Positions 30,407-39,721 of a DNA stretch of 64,000 nt are shown in pieces (position 1 is the stretch's first letter; each line of letters starts with the position of its first letter). The notes beneath the pieces are model-generated. The model made no database searches. It had not been told where the DNA came from and worked only from the letters and a program-made list of their open reading frames with translations. The stretch comes from Paractinoplanes lichenicola (lineage in GTDB: Bacteria; Actinomycetota; Actinomycetes; Mycobacteriales; Micromonosporaceae): contig NZ_JAENHO010000018.1 in NCBI RefSeq assembly GCF_016785085.1, positions 62,001 to 126,000 of the forward strand. Reading direction: 5' to 3'. Position numbers and translations under genes: made by a program.

Positions 30407-31270
30407 CTAGCGGTAGATGTAGTGGATTTTGAGCTTGCGGGTGCCGGCATTCCGGTAGGAGCCGGTCATCCGCTCGCCGTTGAGCCACAGGAAGCAGCGG
30501 ACCGCGCGGTCGCCCAGCTTCCATGACGTCGCGTCCGGCGGGAAGCCGAGCCAACCCACGCGGTTGCGCACGGTCCCGTCGTTCGGGATGCCGGCGAACT
30601 TGGCGATCGCCGCGTCGCAGCCCCTCTCGAGCTCGCCCGGGGTGAGGCCGGCCACGGTGGCGCGCGAGCTCACGAAGAGCCCGGCGAACTCCGACGTGTG
30701 CGCGCCCGAGCAGGCCACCGGGTGCATCGCGGTCACCCGCTCGTCCACGACCTTCGGGTTGGCGCAGGTCATCCGCATCTTGCCGGCGCCGCCGAGCGAC
30801 CCCTTGAGGCTGCCGGACCGGCGAACCAGCTCGCCGTCGACGGGTGAGGTCTCGACGAGGTCGCAGCGATACCACCGGGCGCCGCCCTGCCACGCGGCCT
30901 GGCTCGGCAGCACCGGCTGCAGCACCAGCCAGCCGGTGCGCCAGTCGCCGCCGAGGAACGTGTTGACCCGCTTCGAGCACTCCCGGAACGCCTGGCCGCG
31001 ATGGGTCGAGGCGGTGCTGCCGGGTGAGCCGTTCGCGACCTCGGCGATCACGGCCGTCTCGGTCAGGTGCGGCCCGGCGCAGGCCACCGGGGACCAGTTG
31101 TCGATCGTGCCCTCCTCGACGACGTCGGGGTGGCAGCCGGGCGTGGGCCGGAACTGCTGGGCCGCGGGCGGGGCGGGCCAGCCGCCGGTGAGGTCGCCGT
31201 CGACGCCCTCGGGCAGGTCGGCACAGCCGCCGAGGGCGAGCACGAGCGCAGCGGCAGCCCACCGTCGCAT
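30407..31270 (-). CDS. Septum formation family lipoprotein
   Basis: A 287-residue exported lipoprotein. An N-terminal signal peptide (MRRWAAAALVLALGGC) ends in a lipobox with Cys16. The mature part contains two related cysteine-containing modules, one with WSPVACAGPHLTETAV and one with MHPVACSGAHTSEFAG, followed by CDAAIAKFAG and a C-terminal LNGERMTGSYRN. This repeat pattern is that of the actinobacterial 'septum formation' domain proteins; a role in division is a family label not shown here. It is a single reverse-strand gene between rsmB and rpe. Confidence 0.75.
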   Translation of the reverse strand: MRRWAAAALVLALGGCADLPEGVDGDLTGGWPAPPAAQQFRPTPGCHPDVVEEGTIDNWSPVACAGPHLTETAVIAEVANGSPGSTASTHRGQAFRECSKRVNTFLGGDWRTGWLVLQPVLPSQAAWQGGARWYRCDLVETSPVDGELVRRSGSLKGSLGGAGKMRMTCANPKVVDERVTAMHPVACSGAHTSEFAGLFVSSRATVAGLTPGELERGCDAAIAKFAGIPNDGTVRNRVGWLGFPPDATSWKLGDRAVRCFLWLNGERMTGSYRNAGTRKLKIHYIYR

Positions 31271-31334
31271 GCGGTTCCCCCAGTCGAGCGGTCAAGGGCC
31301 GTCACTCTATCGGTAACGACAGTGAGATCGGTCC

Positions 31335-31586
31335 ATGGAATGCGAGCAACCGAAGGCGGAGGCGGCCGGGGCGGAGGGGAAGAAGGCAGGAGGAAGGGGA
31401 AGAGGGCGGGGAGGGGCAAAGGGCGGGGAGAGGGGAGAAGGGCGAAGCGGAAGAGAGCGGGAAGGAAGAAGGGCGAAGCGGAAGGGGACGAGGAGGGAGA
31501 GGGAAAGGCGGTGAAGGGGAGAGACGGAAGAGGGAAGAAGGGGAGGGTGAAGGAGGGAAGCAGGGGCGCGGGCAGAGGGAGGCCAT
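31335..31586 (+). other. Polypurine strand upstream of rpe
   Basis: A gene-free stretch with nearly all G and A on the plus strand: in 31381-31560, 166 of 180 bases are purines. It contains an 18-nt direct repeat (AGAAGGGCGAAGCGGAAG) at 31436-31453 and 31467-31484, and many AGGGGA/GAAGGG words. Such tracts can form triplex or R-loop structures. It ends about 12 nt before the rpe GTG, so it probably forms the 5' untranslated region or the promoter of rpe. No ordinary promoter is recognisable inside it. Confidence 0.8.
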
Positions 31587-31598
31587 AGACTTCGTCCC

Positions 31599-32267
31599 GT
31601 GGAGCCATCACTGATCATTGCCCCCAGCATCCTGGCCGCCGATTTTGCTCGTTTGGCTGATGAGGTGCACGCCATCGAAGGGTCGGCCGACTGGGCGCAT
31701 GTCGACGTCATGGACAACCACTTCGTGCCCAATCTGACAATCGGGCTCCCGGTTGTGCAGAGTCTGCGCAAGGCGACCAGCATCCCGTTCGACGTGCATC
31801 TGATGATCACCGATCCGGAGCGCTGGGCGCCGGGTTACGCCGAGGCCGGGGCCTACAACGTCACCTTCCACGCCGAGGCCACCGACGACCCCGTGGCGCT
31901 GGCGAAAACCCTGCGTGCGGCGGGGGCCAAGGCCGGCCTGGCGATCGACCGGGACACCCCCGTCGAGCCCTATCTCGACCTGCTGCCCCATGTGGACACC
32001 CTGCTGATCATGACGATCAAGGCCGGGTTCGGCGGTCAGAAATTCTTGCCCGAGACGCTCGGCAAGGTGCGCGAGGTGCGCCGCCGCATCGATGCCGAGC
32101 AACTCGAAGTGCGCCTGGAGGTGGACGGCGGCATCGCGGCCGACACAATTGAGCAGGCGGCCGAGGCGGGCGCCGACGCCTTTGTGGCCGGCACGGCGGT
32201 CTACGGGGCGCAGGATCCCGCCGAGGCCATTCGTAAGCTGCGAGCACTGGCGGGAGGAGCCGGATGA
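31599..32267 (+). CDS. rpe: Ribulose-phosphate 3-epimerase
   Basis: Interconverts ribulose 5-phosphate and xylulose 5-phosphate in the pentose phosphate pathway. The 222-residue TIM barrel has [33 protein letters not shown] (metal His/Asp), [19 protein letters not shown] with the metal region, [11 protein letters not shown] and AGTAVYG. GTG start. ATGA overlap with the downstream response regulator gene. Ribulose 5-phosphate is also the substrate of RibA/B encoded 4 kb downstream. Confidence 0.96.
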   Translation: MEPSLIIAPSILAADFARLADEVHAIEGSADWAHVDVMDNHFVPNLTIGLPVVQSLRKATSIPFDVHLMITDPERWAPGYAEAGAYNVTFHAEATDDPVALAKTLRAAGAKAGLAIDRDTPVEPYLDLLPHVDTLLIMTIKAGFGGQKFLPETLGKVREVRRRIDAEQLEVRLEVDGGIAADTIEQAAEAGADAFVAGTAVYGAQDPAEAIRKLRALAGGAG

Positions 32268-33271
32268 GCACAGGGGTCGCCGATCCCAAGCCGGAGGAGC
32301 TCGGTCCCGAGCCCGAGGACCGCCCCGATCTGATCCTGGTCGTCGACGACGATCAGGACATCGCGAGCTTCGTCGAGTTCAACCTCAAGGTCCACGGCTA
32401 CGAGGTGATTCGCGCCCCCGACGGCCAGGCCGCGCTCGACCTGATGCAGAACAACCGGCCCGACCTGGCCGTGGTCGACTGGATGATGCCGCGCATGGAC
32501 GGCGTCGAGCTGACCCGCCGGCTGCGCGCCGAGCCGCTCACCTCGGCCCTTCCGGTGATCATGCTGACCGCCAAGAGCATGACCGTCGACAAGGTGGTCG
32601 GGTTGACCGCCGGGGTCGACGACTATCTGGTCAAGCCGTTCGACACGGCCGAGCTGATCGCCCGCGTGGCCTCGACCCTGCGCCGCAACAAGGAGTTCCG
32701 CGAGGTCTCGCCGCTGACCGGCCTGCCCGGCAACGCGCGGGTTCGGCGTGAGATCTCCGACCGCATGAAGCTCGGCGGCGAATACTCGGTGGGCTACATC
32801 GACGTCGACCGGTTCAAGAGCGTCAACGACGTGTACGGGTTCGACCGGGGCGACGAGTTCATCACCGCGCTCGCCCGCAGCCTGCACCGCGCGGTCACCA
32901 CGGTCGGCCCGCCCTCGATCTTCCTGGGCCACATCGGCGGCGACGACTTCGTCTTCATCTGCACCCCCGATCAGGTGCTGCCGCTGACCAAGCTCACGGT
33001 CACCGACTTCGAGCAGGCGGCCGACCAGCTGTACGACGCCCGCGACGCCGAGCGGGGCTACATCGAGGTGCCCGACCGCCGCGGCAACAAGAACCGCGCC
33101 GCCCTGGTCACGCTGTCGATCGGCGTGGCCCAGGCGACGCGCGACGGGCGCCGGTTCACCGACCCGCGCGTGGTGATCGCCGTGGCGTCCGAGATGAAGA
33201 AGGTGGCCAAGTCGCAGCCCGGGTCGTATGTGGCGATCGACCGCCGCCGCGCCGAGGGCGAAGAGGGCTGA
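32264..33271 (+). CDS. Response regulator with C-terminal GGDEF-like (GGDDF) domain
   Basis: A 335-residue cytosolic protein. The receiver domain (about 22-140) has acidic residues DDD near 28-30, phospho-acceptor Asp72 in [11 protein letters not shown], and Lys124 in LVKPFD. The C-terminal domain (about 148-325) begins with SPLTGLPGN, has [15 protein letters not shown] and ends its active loop in HIGGDDF (225-229). The fourth residue is Asp where GG[D/E]EF cyclases have Glu, and no RxxD inhibitory site is visible, so activity is uncertain: weak diguanylate cyclase or a signalling pseudo-enzyme. No partner histidine kinase is adjacent. The ATG overlaps the rpe stop. Confidence 0.85.
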   Translation: MSTGVADPKPEELGPEPEDRPDLILVVDDDQDIASFVEFNLKVHGYEVIRAPDGQAALDLMQNNRPDLAVVDWMMPRMDGVELTRRLRAEPLTSALPVIMLTAKSMTVDKVVGLTAGVDDYLVKPFDTAELIARVASTLRRNKEFREVSPLTGLPGNARVRREISDRMKLGGEYSVGYIDVDRFKSVNDVYGFDRGDEFITALARSLHRAVTTVGPPSIFLGHIGGDDFVFICTPDQVLPLTKLTVTDFEQAADQLYDARDAERGYIEVPDRRGNKNRAALVTLSIGVAQATRDGRRFTDPRVVIAVASEMKKVAKSQPGSYVAIDRRRAEGEEG

Positions 33272-33371
33272 AAGCGCTGGTCAACCCCCGTCGAGTCGAC
33301 CAAGGTGTGAGATGCCTCGCCCCGGGGGTGTCAAAATTTCGTTGTCGTGTCAAACTCGGGATTGACCCACC

Positions 33372-33549
33372 ACGCGCTGGCGGGACTCGGTGAAATTCCG
33401 AACCGGCGGTGATCCGATCTTGTGATCGGTAAGCCCGCGACCCGGACGTCGTCACCCGACGACGCACGGTGGACCTGGTGAGAATCCAGGGCCGACGGTT
33501 GATCAGGCAGCAGCCCGATCAGACAGTCCGGATGGGAGACAGCGCGCGG
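33372..33549 (+). ncRNA. FMN riboswitch (RFN element)
   Basis: The conserved blocks occur in order: GGTGAAATTCCGAACCGGCGGT-type (from about 33389), AAGCCCGCGA (33431-33440), GGTGAGAATCCAGGGCCGACGGT-type (about 33478-33500), and AGTCCGGATGGGAGA (about 33525-33539). These are the hallmarks of the flavin mononucleotide aptamer. The variable arm contains a GTCGTC/GACGAC stem. It stands 120 nt before ribD. A CATGGCC/GGCCATG inverted repeat at 33558-33572 may belong to the expression platform. High FMN would shut down ribD-ribE-ribBA-ribH. Confidence 0.95.
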
Positions 33550-33668
33550 AATCGGACCATGGCCTGGCCATGTCCGGGGTGCGCGAAGCGTACCCTTGTG
33601 CCCGATTCCCGGCGTTTCCTCCCACTGCACAGCGCGTGATTCGACCGCGTTGTGAGAGGAAGACGGCG

Positions 33669-34724
33669 ATGGTGACCGAGGACGAGGCGATGCGCCGCGC
33701 GATCGCGCTGGCCGCCCGGGGCCTCGGCACGACCAGCCCCAACCCGGTGGTCGGCTGCATCCTGCTCGACAGCGATGGCGAGATCGTCGGCGAGGGCTTC
33801 CACGCCTACGCCGGCGGCCCGCACGCCGAGATCGTCGCGCTGGCCCAGGCCGGCGAGCGGGCCCAGGGCGGCACAGCCGTCGTCACGCTCGAGCCCTGCA
33901 ACCACACCGGCCGCACCGGCCCCTGCAGCCGCGCCCTGATCAACGCGGGCATCCGCCGCGTGGTGATCGCCGTCGACGACCCCACGCCCGTCGCGGCGGG
34001 TGGCGCGGTCACGATGCGCGCGGCCGGGCTGCAGGTCGAGACCGGCGTCCGCCGCCTGGAGGCCGCCGAGGGCAACGTGGCCTGGCTGACCGCCGTGCGC
34101 CGCGGCCGCCCGTACGTGACCTGGAAGTTCGCGGCCACGCTGGACGGCCGCTCGGCCGCCGAGGACGGCACCAGCCAGTGGATCACCTCGGCCCCCGCCC
34201 GCTCGGACGTGCACGTGCTGCGCAGCACGGTCGACGCGATCGTGGCCGGCGTCGGTACCGTCATCGCCGACGACCCGCAGCTCACCGTGCGTGACCTCAA
34301 GGACGGCACGCTCGCCATCAAGCAGCCGCTCCGCGTGGTCGTCGACTCCGAGGGCCGTACGCCGGAGAAAGCGCGAGTGAAGGACGCCGCCGCTCCCACC
34401 TGGATCGCCACGACGCGCGAGCTCGGCGCCGGCCCGGACGGCCGCGTCGACCTGCACGCGCTGCTGGCCGCCCTGTTCGGCCGGGGCATCCGGTCGGTGC
34501 TGCTCGAGGGCGGCCCCACGCTGGCCGGCGCGTTCCTCGAGGCCGGCCTGGTCGACCAGGTGATCGGCTATGTGGCGCCCAAGCTGCTCGGCGCGGGCAA
34601 GGCGGCCCTGGTCGACGCGGGCGTGGCCACCATCGGCGACGCCATCGAGCTCGACCTCAAGGACATCGCGCAGATCGGCCCCGACCTGCGCTTCACCGCA
34701 TCGCTCCGGCAAAAGGAGAGCTGA
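33669..34724 (+). CDS. ribD: Bifunctional riboflavin deaminase-reductase
   Basis: Deaminates and then reduces the pyrimidine intermediate from GTP in riboflavin synthesis. The 351 residues contain the deaminase zinc motifs GGPHAEIVAL and LEPCNHTGRTGPC, then a reductase domain with VTWKFAATLDGRSAAEDG, SQWITSAPARSDVH and SVLLEGGPTLAGAFLEAGLVDQV. ATG at 33669 behind GAGAGGAAG is chosen; the frame is open upstream inside the riboswitch leader. Confidence 0.96.
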   Translation: MVTEDEAMRRAIALAARGLGTTSPNPVVGCILLDSDGEIVGEGFHAYAGGPHAEIVALAQAGERAQGGTAVVTLEPCNHTGRTGPCSRALINAGIRRVVIAVDDPTPVAAGGAVTMRAAGLQVETGVRRLEAAEGNVAWLTAVRRGRPYVTWKFAATLDGRSAAEDGTSQWITSAPARSDVHVLRSTVDAIVAGVGTVIADDPQLTVRDLKDGTLAIKQPLRVVVDSEGRTPEKARVKDAAAPTWIATTRELGAGPDGRVDLHALLAALFGRGIRSVLLEGGPTLAGAFLEAGLVDQVIGYVAPKLLGAGKAALVDAGVATIGDAIELDLKDIAQIGPDLRFTASLRQKES

Positions 34725-34848
34725 TGCGCACATCCTCGCAAAACGGGCAAATCGGGTGTGGGTGGGGTAGGGCAAGGCGGCAAGGCAGGCAAGTCGGTAA
34801 GGCAAGGGCCGTGAGGCACGAGGGCAAGGCGCCCAAGAAGGAGATCGG
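34725..34848 (+). other. Intergenic spacer of GGCAAG-type simple repeats
   Basis: These 124 nt between ribD and ribE hold degenerate iterations of GGCAAG/GTAAGG (about 34765-34830) and little else until AAGAAGGAG, the ribE ribosome binding site. A short frame starting on the ribD stop (ATG 34724) runs through it into ribE in another frame; it has no homology I recognise and was not called a gene. Confidence 0.6.
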
Positions 34849-35448
34849 ATGTTCACGGGCATCATCGAGGAGCTGGGCGAGATCGTCCGCCTCGAGCACA
34901 CCACTGACGACTCCGCGGTGCTGGCCGTTCGGGGCCCCCTGGTCACCGAGGACGCGAAGCACGGCGACTCGATCTCGGTCAACGGCGTCTGTCTCACCGT
35001 GATCGACAACGTCGACGGGGTCTTCACCGCCGACGTCATGGGCGAGACGCTGCGCCGCTCGTCGCTGGGCGCGCTCGACGTGGGCAGCCAGGTCAACCTG
35101 GAGCGGGCGGCCGCGCTGGGCAGCCGTCTCGGCGGTCACCTGGTGCAGGGTCACGTCGACGGCGTGGCGCGGGTCGTCGGTCGCGAGCCCGCCGCGGACT
35201 GGGAGGTCGTGCGCTTCTCGCTCCCCGCCGAGCTGGCCAAATACGTGGTCGAGAAGGGCTCGATCACCGTTGACGGCGTGTCGCTCACGGTCATGGCCGT
35301 TGACGACGAGACGTTCAGCATCGGGATGATCCCCACTACTTCCAAGCTGACCGTCCTGGGCAGCAAGCAGCCGGGCGAGCCGGTGAACCTCGAGGTCGAC
35401 GTGATCGCCAAGTACGTGGAGAAGATGCTGGGAGGCCGCAATGTTTGA
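34849..35448 (+). CDS. ribE: Riboflavin synthase, alpha chain
   Basis: Dismutates two lumazine molecules to riboflavin. The 199 residues form two homologous barrels: [13 protein letters not shown] at the start, [10 protein letters not shown] and then [12 protein letters not shown] as the repeated segment, and [16 protein letters not shown] at 34849 gives the invariant MFTGII start. It overlaps ribBA by 8 nt. Confidence 0.96.
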   Translation: MFTGIIEELGEIVRLEHTTDDSAVLAVRGPLVTEDAKHGDSISVNGVCLTVIDNVDGVFTADVMGETLRRSSLGALDVGSQVNLERAAALGSRLGGHLVQGHVDGVARVVGREPAADWEVVRFSLPAELAKYVVEKGSITVDGVSLTVMAVDDETFSIGMIPTTSKLTVLGSKQPGEPVNLEVDVIAKYVEKMLGGRNV

Positions 35449-36646
35449 GCAGGTCGAGCGGGCGATCGCGGACATCGCGGCCGGACGCGCGGTGATCGTG
35501 GTCGACAACGAGGACCGCGAGAACGAGGGTGATCTGATCTTCGCGGCCGAGAAGGCCACGCCGGAGCTGGTCGCTTTCATGGTCCGCTACACGTCGGGTT
35601 ACATCTGCGTGCCGATCACCGAGGACGAGGCCGACCGGCTCGACCTCCCGCCCATGTTCCACACCAACCAGGACGCCCGCGGCACCGCGTACGCCGTGAC
35701 GGTCGACGCCCGCGAGGGTGTCGCGACCGGCATCTCGGCCGCCGACCGGGCCCGCACCATCCGCCTGCTGGCCTCGGCCGAGACCAAGCCCTCGGATCTG
35801 TCCCGCCCCGGCCACGTCGTGCCGCTGCGGGCCAAGCCGGGCGGGGTGCTGCGCCGCCCCGGCCACACCGAGGCCGCGATCGACCTGTCCGTGCTGGCCG
35901 GGCTGCGGCCGGCCGGCGTGCTGTGCGAGATGGTCAACGACGACGGCACCATGCAGCGCCGCCCCGACCTCGAGAAGTTCGCGATCGAGCACGACCTGGC
36001 GCTGATCAGCATCACCGAGCTGATCGCCTACCGCCGGCACCGCGAGACCCAGGTCGAGCGGGTGGTCGAGACCCGGCTGCCCACCGAGCACGGCCTGTTC
36101 ACCGCGGTCGGCTACCGCTCGCACACCGACGACAGCGAGCACGTGGCGCTGGTCTACGGAGAGCTCGGCGACGGCGAGGACGTGCTGGTCCGGGTCCACT
36201 CCGAGTGCCTGACCGGCGACGTCTTCGGCTCGCAGCGCTGCGACTGCGGCCCGCAGCTCGACGCGGCCATGCAGCGGGTGGCCGAGGCGGGCCGGGGCGT
36301 CGTGCTCTACATGCGCGGGCACGAGGGCCGGGGGATCGGCCTGCTGCACAAGCTGCAGGCCTATCAGCTGCAGGACCGCGGCTTCGACACCGTCGACGCG
36401 AACCTCGAGCTGGGCCTGCCGGCCGACGCCCGCGACTACGGCACGGGCGCCCAGATCCTCTACGAGCTGGGTGTGCGCTCGATGCGGCTGCTCACCAACA
36501 ACCCGGCCAAGCGGGCCGGGCTCGAGGGCTACGGCCTGACGATCACCGGTCGCGAGGCCCTGCCCGTGCGCCTGCACCCCGAAAACGTGCGTTACCTGCG
36601 AACCAAACGTGACCGCATGGGGCACCTGTTCGAAGCATTGGGCTGA
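35441..36646 (+). CDS. ribBA: 3,4-dihydroxy-2-butanone 4-phosphate synthase / GTP cyclohydrolase II
   Basis: A bifunctional enzyme making both precursors of riboflavin, from ribulose 5-phosphate and GTP. The N-terminal RibB domain has [18 protein letters not shown] (acidic metal loop) and [11 protein letters not shown]. The C-terminal RibA domain (from about residue 205) has the zinc cysteines in [28 protein letters not shown] and a closing [15 protein letters not shown]. It has 401 residues. ATG lies inside the ribE end. Confidence 0.97.
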   Translation: MFEQVERAIADIAAGRAVIVVDNEDRENEGDLIFAAEKATPELVAFMVRYTSGYICVPITEDEADRLDLPPMFHTNQDARGTAYAVTVDAREGVATGISAADRARTIRLLASAETKPSDLSRPGHVVPLRAKPGGVLRRPGHTEAAIDLSVLAGLRPAGVLCEMVNDDGTMQRRPDLEKFAIEHDLALISITELIAYRRHRETQVERVVETRLPTEHGLFTAVGYRSHTDDSEHVALVYGELGDGEDVLVRVHSECLTGDVFGSQRCDCGPQLDAAMQRVAEAGRGVVLYMRGHEGRGIGLLHKLQAYQLQDRGFDTVDANLELGLPADARDYGTGAQILYELGVRSMRLLTNNPAKRAGLEGYGLTITGREALPVRLHPENVRYLRTKRDRMGHLFEALG

Positions 36647-36694
36647 TTTTCCCGCCCGGTACGGGTGAGGATGAACTTTCACAGAGGGGGACAC

Positions 36695-37174
36695 ATGGCC
36701 GGCTTCGGGGATCCGCATTTGGAGACGGTCGACGCCGCCGGGCTGCGGCTCGGGATCGTCGGCTCGCGCTGGCACTCGGACCTGGTCGATCACATGATCG
36801 AACGGGCGCAGGCGGCGGCGGAGGAATGCGGCGTCGAGGACGTCGTGGTGGTGCGGGTGGCGGGATCGGTCGAGCTGCCGGTCGTGGCGCAGGCGCTGGC
36901 CCGCCAGTGTGATGCCGTGGTCGCCCTGGGCGTGGTCATCAAGGGCGAGACCGACCACTTCAAATACGTCTGTGACTCGGTGACCGCGGGCCTGACCCGG
37001 GTCGCGCTCGACGAGCAGACCCCGGTCGCGCACGGCGTGCTGACCGTGATGAGCCTGGGCCAGGCCCGGGATCGCGCCGGCCTGGAGGATTCGGTGGAGG
37101 ACAAGGGCTGGCAGAGCACGGTCGCCGTGCTCGACGCGGCCCTCGTCCTCCGCGAGATCAGCAAGCCGAGCTAG
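36695..37174 (+). CDS. ribH: 6,7-dimethyl-8-ribityllumazine synthase
   Basis: Condenses the two RibBA/RibD products to lumazine; usually forms icosahedral or pentameric shells. The 159 residues include LRLGIVGSRWHSDLVD, RVAGSVELPVVAQALAR, VVIKGETDHFKYVCDSV and PVAHGVLTV. ATG at 36695 follows GAGGGGG; the upstream in-frame codons were not used. Its stop interlocks with the convergent secreted-protein gene (CTAG, 37171-37174). Confidence 0.96.
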   Translation: MAGFGDPHLETVDAAGLRLGIVGSRWHSDLVDHMIERAQAAAEECGVEDVVVVRVAGSVELPVVAQALARQCDAVVALGVVIKGETDHFKYVCDSVTAGLTRVALDEQTPVAHGVLTVMSLGQARDRAGLEDSVEDKGWQSTVAVLDAALVLREISKPS

Positions 37175-37587
37175 TTCTGCACCTGGATCTCCTGGTTGAC
37201 CGGCACGACGAAGCAGTCCTGGTCGTTGCAGCCGGTCGCCAGGATGGCCAGCGAGGCCTTCCCGACCTGGAACGGGGCGCCGCTGATGTGCGCGGTGACC
37301 CGGCCCATCTCCAGCACGCCCGTGCCGGCGCAGGTCAGCTGCTCGGTCACCGTGCCGCTGGCCCGCAGCCCGTCCTTGCGAACCTGGTCGAGCGAGACGG
37401 TGACGGTCGCGTTGTAGCCGGCCGGGCAGGTGATGCCGTACGACACGTCGACGGCGGCGCCCCGGGCGACCCGGAAGGCGAACATGGGGCTGACGGTGGC
37501 GTCGGCGGCGGCCTGAGCCGGGGCCGCCCCGAGGGACGCGAAGGCGAAGGCGGACAGGGCGGAAGCAAGAGCGATACGTCGGCGCAC
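37171..37587 (-). CDS. Small secreted protein, paralogue 2 of a tandem pair
   Basis: A 138-residue exported protein of unknown function. A signal peptide of about 29 residues ends in APAQA. The mature part is beta-rich in appearance, with Cys in GITCPAGYNATVTVSL, a second Cys in LTCAGTG, and a closing ATGCNDQDCFVV, consistent with two disulfides. It resembles the upstream neighbour in length, cysteine spacing and the CPAG motif. GTG at 37587 is preceded by GAGGAGG, which fixes the start. The pair lies upstream of nothing obviously related. Confidence 0.7.
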   Translation of the reverse strand: MRRRIALASALSAFAFASLGAAPAQAAADATVSPMFAFRVARGAAVDVSYGITCPAGYNATVTVSLDQVRKDGLRASGTVTEQLTCAGTGVLEMGRVTAHISGAPFQVGKASLAILATGCNDQDCFVVPVNQEIQVQN

Positions 37588-37597
37588 AGCAGCCTCC

Positions 37598-38014
37598 TCA
37601 GCTGATCCGGATGGTCTCGTCGAACGGGATGGTCTCGCAGCTCGTGTCGTCGCAGACCGTGCGCACCGTACGCGCGGTGGCCAGGCCCACGATGAAGATG
37701 GCGCCCGCGAGATCACGGTCGATCCGCATCTCGGTGGCCGCCCAGTCACCCGTGCAGTCGACCCGCTTCTGCCGGGTGCCCTGCGCGATGCGGTCGCCGT
37801 TGGCCCCGGTGACGGTCACGACGAGCTGAATGCGAGCCCCCGCCGGGCAGTTGTAGCTGAGGTTGACCAGAACCCGGTCGCCCTGCTGGCGACGGTCGAC
37901 GGAATCGATGCGGGTCGACGACGGGCCGGTGGCCGCGTTGGCGGCCGGCGCGACGAGCAGGGACCCGGTGACGAGAGCGGCCAAGAAGCCGGAGAATGCC
38001 AGAATTCGGCGCAT
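37598..38014 (-). CDS. Small secreted protein, paralogue 1 of a tandem pair
   Basis: A 138-residue exported protein, exactly the length of its neighbour. The signal peptide runs MRRILAFSGFLAALVTG to about APAANA. The mature domain has LVNLSYNCPAGARIQLVV, VDCTGDWA, and TVCDDTSCETIPF: the same four-cysteine plan as the next gene. Ten nucleotides separate the two genes, so they are co-transcribed and probably arose by duplication. ATG at 38014 fits the signal peptide; longer frames do not. Function unknown; an extracellular binding or inhibitor fold is possible. Confidence 0.72.
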   Translation of the reverse strand: MRRILAFSGFLAALVTGSLLVAPAANAATGPSSTRIDSVDRRQQGDRVLVNLSYNCPAGARIQLVVTVTGANGDRIAQGTRQKRVDCTGDWAATEMRIDRDLAGAIFIVGLATARTVRTVCDDTSCETIPFDETIRIS

Positions 38015-38117
38015 TACGGTCCTCTCCAGGGCAGAGGGCCGCCTCCCCGTGTTTCGGCGGTTCACCCCCGTGCCCGCGGTGACACCATGTCATGCACCAG
38101 CTTCGATCCGCTAGGCC

Positions 38118-38858
38118 TTAAAGACGGCCCGCCTCGATGATCCGGGCCAGGAACTGCCTCGTGCGGGCCTCGGCCGGATCGCCCAGCACCTGCGACGGCG
38201 GCCCCTGCTCGAGGACGCGCCCCTTGTCGAGGAAGGCCACCCGGTCGGCCACCTGCCGGGCGAACCCCATCTCGTGCGTGGCCAGCACCATCGTCATGCC
38301 CTCGCCCTTGAGCTCGCGGATCATCGTGAGCACCTCGCCCACCAGCTCCGGGTCGAGCGCCGACGTGACCTCGTCGAGCAGCAGCAGCCGGGGACTGTTG
38401 ACCAGCGCCCGCACGATCGCGACACGCTGCTGCTGCCCGCCCGAGAGCCGGTCGGGATAGCTGCCCGACTTGTCCGCCAGGCCCACCCGGGACAGCCACT
38501 CCATGGCCTGCGAGCGCGCCTCGGCGACGGGGCGCTTGTGCACCCGTACGGGGGCCAGGGTGATGTTGTCGAGAACGGTCATGTGCGGGAACAGGTTGTA
38601 CGACTGAAAGACCAGGCCGATCTTCTGCCGTACGAGGTCGGGGTCGACCCGCGGATCGGTGATGTCCTCGCCGTCCAGCCGCACGACCCCGTCGTCGATC
38701 TCGGTGAGCAGGTTGACGCAGCGCAGCAGGGTCGACTTGCCCGAACCGGAGGCGCCGATCAGCGCGACCACCTCGTGCTCGGCCACGTCGAGGCTGAGGT
38801 TGTCGAGGACCACGTTGGCGCCGAACGTCTTCCGGACGTCCGTGCAGGAGAGCAGCAT
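38118..38858 (-). CDS. Amino-acid ABC importer, ATP-binding protein
   Basis: The ATPase of a polar amino-acid uptake system, 246 residues. Walker A GASGSGKSTLLR, Q-loop VFQSYNLFPHMTV, ABC signature LSGGQQQRVAI, Walker B LLLLDEVTSALD and the H-loop in LATHEMGFA are all intact. The NLFPHMT segment is typical of the GlnQ/HisP family. It shares one base with the permease stop upstream. Confidence 0.95.
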   Translation of the reverse strand: MLLSCTDVRKTFGANVVLDNLSLDVAEHEVVALIGASGSGKSTLLRCVNLLTEIDDGVVRLDGEDITDPRVDPDLVRQKIGLVFQSYNLFPHMTVLDNITLAPVRVHKRPVAEARSQAMEWLSRVGLADKSGSYPDRLSGGQQQRVAIVRALVNSPRLLLLDEVTSALDPELVGEVLTMIRELKGEGMTMVLATHEMGFARQVADRVAFLDKGRVLEQGPPSQVLGDPAEARTRQFLARIIEAGRL

Positions 38859-39721
38859 CAGTTACCCGCGTTCTGCCGGCGTGCGGCCCGTAGCGTCACC
38901 CAGTCGGTGACCCCGATCAGCGGCAGGGCCAGCAGCACGAAGAGCACGCCGGCCACCACGTACGGGGTGAAGTTGGCCGTGCCCGCCTGGTTGATCTGCG
39001 CGGCCCGGATCGCGTCGATCGGGCCCGCCAGCGAGATCAGGCCGACGTCCTTCTGCAGGGCCACGGTGTCGTTGAGCAGCGGCGGCGTGACCCGCCGGAT
39101 GGCCTGGGGCAGCACCACGTGACGCATGGTGCGGCGATAGCTGAGCCCGAGCGAGCGGGCCGCCGCCACCTGGCTCGGGTGCACCGACTCGATGCCGGCC
39201 CGGAACACCTCGGCCAGGTACGCCCCGTAGGTGACCACGATGGCCGCCGCGCCGAGCACCGTGACGCTCGGCGTGCCCTGCAGCCGCAGACCCGGGATGC
39301 CGAACGCGAACAGGTAGATCACGATGATCAGCGGCAGACCCCGGAACGAGTACGTGTACGTCGTCGCCAGGGCCCGTACGGGGAAGGTGACCGGCCCGCG
39401 CAGGGTGCGCAGGATCGCGATGAGCAGCCCGAGCGCGAGCGCGCAGGCCGTGCAGATCACCATCAGCCGGATGTTGAGCCACAGCCCGGACAGGATCGAC
39501 GGGTAGTTGTCGCGGCCGGTCAGCGCCTTGACGGCGATGTCCCAGTCGAGGAACGACGACTTGACCCGCGCCCAGCCCGGCGAGCCGGTGACCCCGAGAT
39601 AGAGCAGCAGCCCGACGACGGCGGTGGAGAACGCGGCGATCAGCGTGGAACGGATCGCCCGCTTGCGGCGATAAGCGATCCGTTCCAGCTGGGTGCGGCT
39701 CGGTTGATGAGGAGCGGTCAC
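38858..39721 (-). CDS. Amino-acid ABC importer, permease
   Basis: The membrane subunit, 287 residues with an unusually long cytoplasmic N-terminus and about five to six hydrophobic segments. The HisM/GlnP-type coupling motif is EVFRAGIESVHPSQVAAARSLG (EAA loop, near residue 180). GTG at 39721 overlaps the binding-protein stop by 4 nt. Only one permease gene is present, so a homodimer is likely. Confidence 0.93.
   Translation of the reverse strand: MTAPHQPSRTQLERIAYRRKRAIRSTLIAAFSTAVVGLLLYLGVTGSPGWARVKSSFLDWDIAVKALTGRDNYPSILSGLWLNIRLMVICTACALALGLLIAILRTLRGPVTFPVRALATTYTYSFRGLPLIIVIYLFAFGIPGLRLQGTPSVTVLGAAAIVVTYGAYLAEVFRAGIESVHPSQVAAARSLGLSYRRTMRHVVLPQAIRRVTPPLLNDTVALQKDVGLISLAGPIDAIRAAQINQAGTANFTPYVVAGVLFVLLALPLIGVTDWVTLRAARRQNAGN

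Noticed and set aside
34724-35002. Short frame beginning on the ribD stop codon
   Set aside because: It encodes low-complexity Arg/Ser-rich sequence and runs into ribE in another frame.
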